A DNA stretch of 6,736 bases from an uncultured Rickettsiales bacterium. Its GTDB lineage: Bacteria; Pseudomonadota; Alphaproteobacteria; Rickettsiales; UBA1997. The notes beneath the pieces were generated by a model, which worked only from the letters and a program-made list of their open reading frames with translations, ran no database searches and was not told the DNA's origin. The stretch lies in the NCBI GenBank assembly GCA_937927795.1, contig CALBSF010000342.1, forward strand, positions 1 through 6,736. The letters are read 5' to 3'. A program made the translations under genes and the position numbers. Shown here in pieces: positions 1-6,687 of this stretch. Each line of letters opens with the position of its first letter. Positions within the stretch are counted from its first letter, which is position 1.

Positions 1-2039
1 TTTACACCTCTAGTTTCTTTGATAACTTCAATGTCATCAGCTTCACTAATTGAAGCGCTCCAAGTTACATCATCCTGCGACGAATCATTAAAGATTTTTT
101 CAATTTCTTTAGTTAAAGCTTTTGCCTTAGATTTATCTTGAACCCATTCTTTATCAAAAGCTCCAACTAGAGCTAAATTTTCTGCAACTTCGATTGGAAC
201 GAAGCGAGAAAAAGTAGTGATGAAGTTAGTAAATTTTCCAAGCTTGCCGGTAAAATCTAATAAATCAGCGCCAGTTCTGTCTCCAGCCGGTGATTTTAAA
301 ACCGCATTATTAATTGCATTATCAATTACATAAGCTTGAAGAGCTTGTTCATTTTTTAAATAAAGTTCGCTGCTACCTTTTTTAACTTTGTAAAGTGGTG
401 GCTGCGCGATATATAAAAAGCCATGCTCAATTAATTTTGGCATGTGACGGAAAAAGAAAGTCAAAAGTAAAGTTCTGATGTGAGAACCATCCACGTCCGC
501 ATCGGCCATGATAATAATTTTATGATAACGAACTTTTGATGGATCAAAATCAGCTTCACCAATTCCAGTTCCAAGCGCAGTAATCATGGTTCCAATTTCA
601 GTTGAAGAAAGCATTTTATCAAAGCGAGCTCTTTCAACGTTAAGAATTTTTCCACGAATTGGTAAAATAGCTTGGAATTTACGATTTCTTCCTGATTTTG
701 CCGAACCGCCCGCAGAGTTTCCTTCCACGATAAATAATTCACTTAAAGACGGATCTTTTTCTTGGCAATCAGCTAGTTTTCCTGGCAAATTTGAAACTTC
801 CAAAACTGATTTTCTTCTGGTTAATTCGCGCGCTTTACGAGCTGCTTCACGAGCTTGCGCCGCCTCGATACCTTTGCCAACAATAATTTTAGCATCACTT
901 GGACGCTCTTCAAACCACTGCGCTAATTTATCATTTAAATAAGTTTCGACATGCGTTCTAACTTCTGAAGAAACTAATTTATCTTTAGTTTGAGAAGAGA
1001 ATTTTGGATCAGGAACCTTTACTGAAAGCACTGCAGTTAAGCCTTCACGAACATCGTCGCCACCTAAAACAATTTTTTCTTTTTTGAAAAGTTTGCTATC
1101 AGCAGCATAATTATTAATAGTTCTGGTAAGCGCAGCCTTCATCCCCGCAAGGTGAGTTCCGCCATCTCTTTGACGAATATTATTAGTAAAACACAAAACA
1201 TTTTCGTGATAACTATCATTCCACTGCATAGAAAGTTCCATGCTAATTCCAGTTTCTTTATCGCTTGTAACTAGGCTAATAGTGTTATGTAAAGCATTTT
1301 TACTTTTATCAAGATATTTTACATAAGCTTCAACGCCACCTTCATAAAATAAAATACTTTCTTTCGGCTCTTCTTCGCGCAAATCAGTTAAATTAATTTT
1401 TACACCAGAGTTTAAAAAAGAAAGCTCGCGCAATCTTTGTTCTAAAGTAGAAAAACTAAATTCAAGAACATTAGAAAATGTTTGATTTGATGGATGAAAA
1501 GTAACTTGCGTTCCTTTTTTGCCATTAGCTGGGCCGGTAGATTTAAGTGGAGAAACTGAATCGCCATGTTCAAAACGCATCGCATATTCTTTTCCGTCGC
1601 GCCAAATTCTAAGCTCTAACCAATCAGAAAGTGCGTTTACAACCGACACACCAACGCCGTGTAAACCACCAGAAACTTTGTAGGAATTTTGATCAAATTT
1701 TCCACCCGCGTGAAGTTGAGTCATAATAACTTCTGCTGCAGAAATTCCTTCTTCTTTATGAATATCAACTGGAATACCGCGACCATTATCTTTTACAGTA
1801 ACTGAGCCATCAGCATTAAGAGTAACTAAAACTTCATCACAGTGACCAGCTAAAGCTTCGTCAATTGCGTTATCAACAACTTCATAAACCATGTGATGCA
1901 AACCACTTCCATCATCAGTATCACCAATATACATTCCTGGTCTTTTACGAACAGCTTCAAGTCCTTTTAAAACCTTAATTGAATCCGCAGCATATTCAGC
2001 GGCAACATTTTCAACTTGATCAATTTCTTGTTTTGACAT
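1..2039 (-). CDS. gyrB: DNA gyrase subunit B, C-terminally truncated by the window edge
   Basis: This is the ATPase and TOPRIM subunit of the cytoplasmic A2B2 gyrase, which introduces negative supercoils. From the ATG at 2039 I read 679 codons without a stop; the frame runs off position 1. The E. coli protein is 804 residues, so the final part of TOPRIM and the tail are missing here. The GHKL ATPase comes first: E53 (catalytic-base position) and N57 in EVVDNAIDEALAG, DNGRGIP near 84-90, then the GGLHGVG ATP lid. The transducer contains QTKDKLVSS. TOPRIM follows with E439 in the VEGNSAGGSAK motif and D513/D515/D517 in ADADVDGSH, the Mg2+ ligands. After PPLYKVKKG begins the insertion typical of proteobacterial GyrB. 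The wording and the insertion favour GyrB over ParE. N441 stands where Asp is usual (see findings). The start is supported by the normal alphaproteobacterial N-terminus; no Shine-Dalgarno sequence is visible. No recF or dnaN lies upstream; murA does, 229 bp away. Confidence 0.97.
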   Translation of the reverse strand, partial: MSKQEIDQVENVAAEYAADSIKVLKGLEAVRKRPGMYIGDTDDGSGLHHMVYEVVDNAIDEALAGHCDEVLVTLNADGSVTVKDNGRGIPVDIHKEEGISAAEVIMTQLHAGGKFDQNSYKVSGGLHGVGVSVVNALSDWLELRIWRDGKEYAMRFEHGDSVSPLKSTGPANGKKGTQVTFHPSNQTFSNVLEFSFSTLEQRLRELSFLNSGVKINLTDLREEEPKESILFYEGGVEAYVKYLDKSKNALHNTISLVTSDKETGISMELSMQWNDSYHENVLCFTNNIRQRDGGTHLAGMKAALTRTINNYAADSKLFKKEKIVLGGDDVREGLTAVLSVKVPDPKFSSQTKDKLVSSEVRTHVETYLNDKLAQWFEERPSDAKIIVGKGIEAAQAREAARKARELTRRKSVLEVSNLPGKLADCQEKDPSLSELFIVEGNSAGGSAKSGRNRKFQAILPIRGKILNVERARFDKMLSSTEIGTMITALGTGIGEADFDPSKVRYHKIIIMADADVDGSHIRTLLLTFFFRHMPKLIEHGFLYIAQPPLYKVKKGSSELYLKNEQALQAYVIDNAINNAVLKSPAGDRTGADLLDFTGKLGKFTNFITTFSRFVPIEVAENLALVGAFDKEWVQDKSKAKALTKEIEKIFNDSSQDDVTWSASISEADDIEVIKETRGV

Positions 2040-2107
2040 TTTTAATTTTTAATTGAATTTAAAAAAGAAGCTAAACCTTTTAATTTCGTGGATTTAACGA
2101 GAGTTTT

Positions 2108-2113
2108 ATTATA
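2108..2113 (-). promoter_or_regulatory. Probable -10 box of the gyrB promoter
   Basis: The minus strand reads TATAAT, an exact sigma-70-type consensus, 68 bases upstream of the gyrB ATG. It would give a leader of roughly 60 nt. No good -35 is found: the hexamers at 16-18 bp spacing are TTCTGT, CTTCTG and GCTTCT. Such a box can arise by chance in AT-rich DNA, so the call rests mainly on its position between two genes. Confidence 0.45.
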
Positions 2114-2121
2114 AATGAATA

Positions 2122-2149
2122 ATCTTAAAACAGAAGCTTTTTTTAAGAT
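2122..2149. promoter_or_regulatory. AT-rich inverted repeat upstream of gyrB, possible operator
   Basis: The arms 2122-2130 (ATCTTAAAA) and 2141-2149 (TTTTAAGAT) are perfect reverse complements of 9 bp around a 10-base centre. The repeat covers the spacer side and the -35 slot of the probable gyrB promoter, with the -35 slot in its centre. That placement suits a protein-binding operator, but a chance AT-rich inverted repeat is also possible. No regulator can be named from the sequence. Confidence 0.35.
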
Positions 2150-2187
2150 AAAATATGGTAGTTAAGATAAGGCGCTACGATGTCCGC

Positions 2188-2242
2188 CATCTCGAGCAAG
2201 GCGAGAGATCTCTTGCTGCTAAACCTCGCTTTGCTCGAGATG
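2188..2242. repeat. Long imperfect palindrome between murA and gyrB (REP-like element, copy 1)
   Basis: The arms 2188-2205 and 2225-2242 pair at 17 of 18 positions around a 19-nt loop (2206-2224). The one mismatch is a G-U wobble in plus-strand RNA. Pairing continues weakly outward. A 10-bp perfect palindrome, AGAGATCTCT (2204-2213), is nested inside. The element is GC-richer than its surroundings and lies in non-coding DNA 26 bp after the murA stop. In murA mRNA it would fold as a stable hairpin, but no T-run follows on either strand, so a classical intrinsic terminator is not supported. It may protect the murA 3' end or simply be a dispersed repeat. It shares a CGYCAT(T)CTYGAGC box and a CGAGA(G/A)ATCTC-like box with the hairpin near the right edge. 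Confidence 0.85.
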
Positions 2243-2268
2243 ACGACTTGGTAACAGAAATCAGGGTA

Positions 2269-3555
2269 TCAATACAAAATCTCAATATCAGCGCCGCAAT
2301 TAATCAGTTTCTCTGCAAGTCTTTCATATCCTCTTTCAAGGTGATATAAACGATTAATTATGGTTTGCCCATCAGCAACTAATCCAGCTAACACCAAAGA
2401 AACCGAGGCTCTAAGGTCTGTGGCCATAACTTCAGCACCATTAAGCTTTGCAACCCCTTTAACCATAGATATATTGCCATGCGCTTCAATATTTGCGCCC
2501 ATTCTAGCCAATTCTAAAACATGCATGAAGCGGTTTTCAAAAATATTTTCTTCAATTGCAGATGTGCCATCAGCTATCGCCATTAGTGACATGAATTGAG
2601 CCTGCATATCAGTTGGAAAGCCTGGAAAAGGATGAGTTGAGATGTTGACGGGATTAATTTTATTTCCAGATCTTTTTACTTCAATTTTATCTTCTGCGAT
2701 TTGAGTTAAACTTAATCCAGCTTTTTGTAAATCATCTTTTAAACTGCCAAATAGCCACATTTCAACGCCATTTAGAGTAATGCATCCATCTGTGATTCCA
2801 GCCGCTATTGCATAAGTTCCAGCCTCAATTCTATCGGCAACAATTTTATGTTTTGCGGCATGTAATTTTTCCACGCCCATAATTTTAATTTGAGACGTTC
2901 CGGCACCTTCAATTTTAGCACCCATAGATTTCAAACATTTAGCTAAATCAATAATTTCAGGCTCGCAAGCCGCATTATTTAAAATAGTTTCACCTTCAGC
3001 TAAAGTTGCTGCCATCATAGCATTTTCAGTTGCTCCAACCGAAACTTTATCAAAATAAATTTCCGCACCCTTTAATCTTCCATCAACCGAGGCTTCAACG
3101 TAACCTGCAACAACTTCAATTTTAGCACCTAATTTTTCCATTGCTTTTAAATGCAAATCAACGGGGCGAGTTCCAATAGCGCAGCCGCCAGGAAGAGAAA
3201 CTTTTGCCTTGCCAAGCCTTGCAAGAAGTGGCCCTAAAATAAAAATAGAAGCTCGCATTTTTCTAACTAAATCATATGGAGCAACCGGATTATCAATATT
3301 TTTTGCATCTAAAATTATCACCCTACCCTGATTTCCATGATCTTTACTTACTCCGTCAAAAGAAATTTCGATACCCAAATTAACCAATAAATTGGCCATT
3401 GTAGCAATATCTGAAACGTGAGGAAGATTAGATAAAGTAAGTTTTTCATCAGTAAGAATTGATGCCACCATCAATGGTAGAGTGGCGTTTTTAGCGCCAA
3501 CTATATCAATTTCGCCATGAAGTTTTTTGCCACCTTTGATTAAAAGTTTTTTCAT
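2269..3555 (-). CDS. murA: UDP-N-acetylglucosamine 1-carboxyvinyltransferase (MurA)
   Basis: This cytoplasmic enzyme transfers enolpyruvate from PEP to UDP-GlcNAc, the first committed step of peptidoglycan synthesis. Its 428 residues compare with 419 in E. coli; the difference is mostly a small insertion around residues 68-78. The EPSP-synthase-type two-domain fold is indicated by K22-N23 in GAKNATLP, the active-site loop with C125 and R130 in GGCAIGTRPVDLHLK (E. coli C115 and R120), D316 in PGFPTDMQAQ (E. coli D305) and R408 in HLERGYE (E. coli R397). All key residues are present, so it should be active. Cysteine rather than Asp in the loop predicts the usual fosfomycin-sensitive type. The ATG shares one base with the pepA stop, and there is no separate Shine-Dalgarno sequence, so translation is probably coupled to pepA. 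It ends in TGA, 26 bp before a long palindrome. It implies that the organism makes peptidoglycan precursors. Confidence 0.98.
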   Translation of the reverse strand: MKKLLIKGGKKLHGEIDIVGAKNATLPLMVASILTDEKLTLSNLPHVSDIATMANLLVNLGIEISFDGVSKDHGNQGRVIILDAKNIDNPVAPYDLVRKMRASIFILGPLLARLGKAKVSLPGGCAIGTRPVDLHLKAMEKLGAKIEVVAGYVEASVDGRLKGAEIYFDKVSVGATENAMMAATLAEGETILNNAACEPEIIDLAKCLKSMGAKIEGAGTSQIKIMGVEKLHAAKHKIVADRIEAGTYAIAAGITDGCITLNGVEMWLFGSLKDDLQKAGLSLTQIAEDKIEVKRSGNKINPVNISTHPFPGFPTDMQAQFMSLMAIADGTSAIEENIFENRFMHVLELARMGANIEAHGNISMVKGVAKLNGAEVMATDLRASVSLVLAGLVADGQTIINRLYHLERGYERLAEKLINCGADIEILY

Positions 3556-3557
3556 TA
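3553..3557 (-). promoter_or_regulatory. pepA-murA stop/start overlap (TAATG)
   Basis: The minus strand reads TAATG: the TAA stop of pepA shares its last A with the ATG of murA. The bases before it are A-rich, with no Shine-Dalgarno sequence. Murein-enzyme synthesis therefore probably depends on ribosomes that finish pepA and restart, which would tie the two protein levels together. The overlap is seen directly; the coupling is inferred. Confidence 0.7.
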
Positions 3558-4991
3558 TTTTTCGTATTTTTTTACCAATTCATTTAGCAATCTAACGCCG
3601 TAACCAGTTGCGCCTTTAACTGCCAAAGCATCGCCCTTTCCTTTCCAAGCAACACCAGCAATATCAAGGTGAGCCCATTTAGTATCGCCCACAAATCTTT
3701 TTAAGAACTGTGCTGCTGTAGTGCTTCCAGCCCCTCTTCCTGATCCAACATTTTTCATATCAGCAATATCAGAATTGATCATTTCATCATATTCTTCACT
3801 TACAGGAAGGCGCCACAAGGTTTCGCCAGTTTTTTTACCGCAAGCAATCAAATCTTGCGATAGATCATCATCATTAGAAAATAATCCAGCGTGAATATCT
3901 GCCAAACAAACAATAATTGCGCCGGTTAAAGTTGCTAAATCAACAATAAATTTTGGTTTAAATTTAGTATTAGTATAATGTAGTGCATCAGATAAAACCA
4001 ATCTTCCTTCAGCGTCAGTATTAATAACTTCAATAGTTTGACCCGACATTGATTTTACAACATCGCCTGGGCGCTGCGCATTTCCTGAAGGCATGTTTTC
4101 AACCAGTCCAACCACACCAACAACATTGGTCTTAGCTTTTCTTTGCGCAAGTAAACGAAGCAATCCAACCACTACGGCTGAGCCAGCCATATCAGTTTTC
4201 ATATCTTCCATATTTTGTGACGGCTTAATTGAAATTCCACCAGTATCAAAAGTTACGCCCTTACCGACAAAGGCAAGTGGCTGTTCGTTTTTTTTGCCAC
4301 CATTCCATTTTAAAACAACTAATTTTGATTCTCTTTCACTGCCTTGACCAACTCCAAGCAAAGCGCCCATTCCAAGTTTTGTCATTTCCGCTTCGCCCAA
4401 AACCTGAACTTCCAAACCCTCTTTTTTTAGAGTTTTGCAAATTTCGGCATAACTTTCTGGATTTAAAATATTTGATGGCTCAGAAACTAAATCGCGCACA
4501 AAAAACACATTTTGCGCTACAATTTCTAAAGCTAAAAATTCTGATTTTGCTTTAGAAACATCAGCTGCAGCAAAATTTAAATTTTCAATTTTTAAACCCT
4601 TATCTTTTTTCTTATCTTCAAAATATTTATTAAAACGATAACTTTGTAAAAGTGCGCCAAAAGCTAAATTAGGAAGTGATTTTGCTTCAAAAAATATGGT
4701 GGCATCTTTAATTTTTAAACCATTTACAAAAGATAAAATTTTTGCCCCTAATTTTTGCAAAACCAAATCATCGATTTTTTTCTCCGCACCAATTCCAACT
4801 AAAACAAGATTTCTATCTTCAAATGGCACTAAGCTCATTTGCCCATTTTTTCCACTAAAATCAAAATTTTCTTTTGCAAATTTTACAAATTTAAGAGTTG
4901 ATTTTTTTACTTCTTCTTCATTTAAAATTAAAACCACTACTGAGTTTTTTATAGAAGAAAAAGATGTCGATTTAGTAAAATTTATTTTCAT
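3555..4991 (-). CDS. pepA: Leucyl aminopeptidase, M17 family (PepA)
   Basis: This is a cytosolic two-metal (Zn/Mn) aminopeptidase that releases N-terminal residues during peptide turnover. In E. coli the same protein also binds DNA in carAB regulation and Xer recombination at cer; nothing here shows whether that role is kept. It has 478 residues (E. coli 503). The first 150 or so form the variable, Lys-rich N-terminal domain; the catalytic domain occupies about 160-478. Metal and catalytic residues all match E. coli PepA with a constant offset of 26: K244, D249, K256, D267, then D326, E328 and R330 in the family signature NTDAEGRL. It starts 41 nt after lysK and overlaps murA by one base, so it is probably the middle gene of a lysK-pepA-murA unit. 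There is no clear Shine-Dalgarno sequence before the ATG. The gap before it contains only AT-rich sequence. Confidence 0.97.
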   Translation of the reverse strand: MKINFTKSTSFSSIKNSVVVLILNEEEVKKSTLKFVKFAKENFDFSGKNGQMSLVPFEDRNLVLVGIGAEKKIDDLVLQKLGAKILSFVNGLKIKDATIFFEAKSLPNLAFGALLQSYRFNKYFEDKKKDKGLKIENLNFAAADVSKAKSEFLALEIVAQNVFFVRDLVSEPSNILNPESYAEICKTLKKEGLEVQVLGEAEMTKLGMGALLGVGQGSERESKLVVLKWNGGKKNEQPLAFVGKGVTFDTGGISIKPSQNMEDMKTDMAGSAVVVGLLRLLAQRKAKTNVVGVVGLVENMPSGNAQRPGDVVKSMSGQTIEVINTDAEGRLVLSDALHYTNTKFKPKFIVDLATLTGAIIVCLADIHAGLFSNDDDLSQDLIACGKKTGETLWRLPVSEEYDEMINSDIADMKNVGSGRGAGSTTAAQFLKRFVGDTKWAHLDIAGVAWKGKGDALAVKGATGYGVRLLNELVKKYEK

Positions 4992-5032
4992 AAGTTAAAA
5001 TTTGTTAAAAATATTTTTTAAAACTACAAGGA

Positions 5033-6598
5033 TTAAATTTTTGATTCAATCAATTTAATGAAATTCTCGATTCCAAACAAAGCAATAAAAGAGCCCATTC
5101 TTGGTCCTTGATCTTGACCAAGTAAAATTTGATATAAAGCTAAAAACCAATCGCGCATATTTTTTTCATAACCGTGATTTTTTCCAACCTGAAAAACTAA
5201 ATTTTGTAAAGCGGCGCCATCATTTTGCTGATTATGTCCAACTTCTTTTAAAGTTGCAACAAGCTCTTGAAGAGCTGATTTTTCTGCGTCAGTAGCACTT
5301 TTAAATTTTTTATGCTTTTTAATAAAATCATTATAATAAGAAATTGCGCTATGCACCATTTTCTTTAAAAGCGGCGAAGTTTCTGGCGACAAACCCTCTT
5401 GATATTTAGAAATAAAACCCCAAAGAACATTGTCATTATCTGGGTTACAAGCACTTGCTAAATTCAATAATAACGAATAGCTCAAATTAAAATTAATTGC
5501 TGGAATTTTTCCTTCATGAATATGAAAAGCAGGATTATCAAGCTTTAGCGCCTCTTCTTGAGTTTCATAATTTTGTGCGAAAGTTAAATATTCATCCATC
5601 GCTTTTGGAATTACATCAAAATAAAGTCTTTTGGCAGTTTTTGGTTTTTGATACATGAAAAGCGACATCGACTCGGCTGGCGCATACTTTAACCAGTCTT
5701 CAACTGATATTCCATTTCCTTTCGATTTAGAAATTTTTTCTCCGCTATCAGATAAAAACATTTCATAAGTAAAATTAACTGGAGGATTGCCGCCCAAGAT
5801 TTCACAAACTCTGCGATAGATTTTTTCATTTGGCTGATGATCTTTGCCATAAATTTCGTAATCAACGCCAAGGCTTGACCAGCGGGCTCCGAAGTCAATT
5901 TTCCACTGCAATTTACAATTGCCGCCAGTTACTGGAATTTCTTTTTCTATGCCATTTTTATCAACATAAATAACGGTGCCTTTTTCTTTATTTATACTCT
6001 TTACACCTTTATCGATAACAACTCCTGATTCAAGGTCAATTGGCATAAATGGTGAATAAGTTTCCTGTCTTTCGCCGCCCAAAGTTGGCAACATTAAATC
6101 CATCAATTCTTCATACTTTTCCAAAACTTTAAGCATAGTAGAATCAAAAGCTCCAGATTTATATTTTTCTGTCGCACTAACAAATTCATATTGAAAACCA
6201 AATGAATCAAGAAAGCCCCGTAAACGCGCATTCATGTGATGTCCGTAAGACTCATGGGTTCCAAAAGGATCGGGAACTGATGTTAACGGTTTTCCTAAGT
6301 TAGCTTTAACCATTTCTTGGTTGGGAACGTTTTCTGGAACCTTACGCAGTCCATCAATATCATCAGAAACGCAGAACATTTTAGTTGGAATTTCTGGCGC
6401 CAATAATTGAAAAGCGTGGCGCACAAAAGAGGTTCGAACCACTTCGCCGAAAGTTCCAATATGTGGCAAACCAGATGGACCATAGCCAGTTTCAAATAAT
6501 ACATAACCTTTTGATGGAGTTTTTCCACCAATTTTTTCAAAAATCCTGCGCGCTTCTTCAAACGGCCAAGCTTTAGATTCTAGGTAAAGATTTTTCAT
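5033..6598 (-). CDS. lysK: Lysine--tRNA ligase, class I (LysRS-I)
   Basis: This cytoplasmic enzyme charges tRNA-Lys with lysine. It belongs to the class I synthetases, not to the class II LysS/LysU type of most bacteria. Its 521 residues are the normal family length. The Rossmann catalytic domain carries the HIGH-type motif HIGT at 46-49 (in GYGPSGLPHIGTFGE) and the KMSKS-type motif KISKS at 288-292. Family stretches such as SDDIDGLRKVP (78-88), PVTGGNCKLQWK (222-233) and YGKDHQPNEKIY (250-261) lie between them. The rest, about 320-521, should be the helical anticodon-binding region, ending with GQDQGPRMGSFIALFG. The start matches the family N-terminus (LESKAWPFEEA). No Shine-Dalgarno sequence is visible, and a TATAAT box lies only 14 bases upstream of the ATG. 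It appears to be the first gene of the unit that continues into pepA and murA. Class I LysRS supports an alphaproteobacterial source. Confidence 0.97.
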   Translation of the reverse strand: MKNLYLESKAWPFEEARRIFEKIGGKTPSKGYVLFETGYGPSGLPHIGTFGEVVRTSFVRHAFQLLAPEIPTKMFCVSDDIDGLRKVPENVPNQEMVKANLGKPLTSVPDPFGTHESYGHHMNARLRGFLDSFGFQYEFVSATEKYKSGAFDSTMLKVLEKYEELMDLMLPTLGGERQETYSPFMPIDLESGVVIDKGVKSINKEKGTVIYVDKNGIEKEIPVTGGNCKLQWKIDFGARWSSLGVDYEIYGKDHQPNEKIYRRVCEILGGNPPVNFTYEMFLSDSGEKISKSKGNGISVEDWLKYAPAESMSLFMYQKPKTAKRLYFDVIPKAMDEYLTFAQNYETQEEALKLDNPAFHIHEGKIPAINFNLSYSLLLNLASACNPDNDNVLWGFISKYQEGLSPETSPLLKKMVHSAISYYNDFIKKHKKFKSATDAEKSALQELVATLKEVGHNQQNDGAALQNLVFQVGKNHGYEKNMRDWFLALYQILLGQDQGPRMGSFIALFGIENFIKLIESKI

Positions 6599-6612
6599 AA
6601 ATAAAAATTTAA

Positions 6613-6618
6613 ATTATA
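6613..6618 (-). promoter_or_regulatory. Possible -10 box of the lysK promoter
   Basis: The minus strand reads TATAAT (exact consensus), 14 bases before the lysK ATG. If used, transcription would start about 8 nt before the ATG, giving an almost leaderless mRNA, which would agree with the absent Shine-Dalgarno sequence. No convincing -35 lies at 16-18 bp. A second, weaker box, TATAAA at 6637-6642, would give a leader of roughly 30 nt and is the main alternative. Confidence 0.35.
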
Positions 6619-6656
6619 AATTAGCTCGTTATTTTTTTTATAAACTACTAGCTCGT
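6614..6656. repeat. Imperfect direct repeat in the lysK promoter region
   Basis: TTATAAA followed by TAGCTCGT occurs twice: TTATAAA at 6614-6620 and 6638-6644, TAGCTCGT at 6622-6629 and 6649-6656. The inner spacing differs by three bases (1 versus 4). The outer copy runs straight into the palindromic element, whose CGTCAT box begins at 6654. The repeat could be paired protein sites, duplicated promoter elements or a scar left by insertion of the palindrome. Confidence 0.5.
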
Positions 6657-6687
6657 CATTCTTGAGCCCGAAGGGCTCGAGAATCTC
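6654..6687. repeat. Palindromic repeat upstream of lysK (REP-like element, copy 2)
   Basis: The arms 6659-6669 and 6673-6683 pair at 10 of 11 positions around a three-base GAA loop; the exception is T6663 opposite G6679. A58/T84 (6658 and 6684) add one more pair. A C-G pair closing a GAA loop is known to be unusually stable in single-stranded DNA. The left flank and arm (CGTCATTCTTGAGC, starting at 6654) match the left box of the palindrome at 2188-2242, and CGAGAATCTC (6678-6687) resembles its CGAGAGATCTC. The stem is GC-rich in an AT-rich region. It sits upstream of the probable lysK promoter, and no T-run directly follows, so I do not call it a terminator. Confidence 0.75.

Noticed and set aside
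586..942. A 118-codon plus-strand reading frame
   Set aside because: It lies entirely antisense to the TOPRIM-coding part of gyrB, whose protein is strongly conserved, so it is a shadow frame.
2155..2349. A 64-codon plus-strand reading frame across the murA-gyrB gap
   Set aside because: It is mostly translated palindrome (the SLAAKPRFARDD-like peptide is what this kind of repeat yields in one frame) and then runs antisense into the murA 3' end. It has no family resemblance.
4093..4998. Several plus-strand reading frames opposite pepA
   Set aside because: All are antisense to conserved pepA codons, are rich in Phe/Lys/Ser from AT-rich sequence and have no recognisable domains.
5003..5020. 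AT-only near-palindrome between lysK and pepA as a terminator
   Set aside because: It is made only of A and T, has no GC stem, and lies in a 41-nt gap between co-directional genes; composition explains it.
5689..6576. Extra reading frames on both strands inside lysK
   Set aside because: They overlap the HIGT and KISKS regions of a complete LysRS-I in other frames, so they are shadows.
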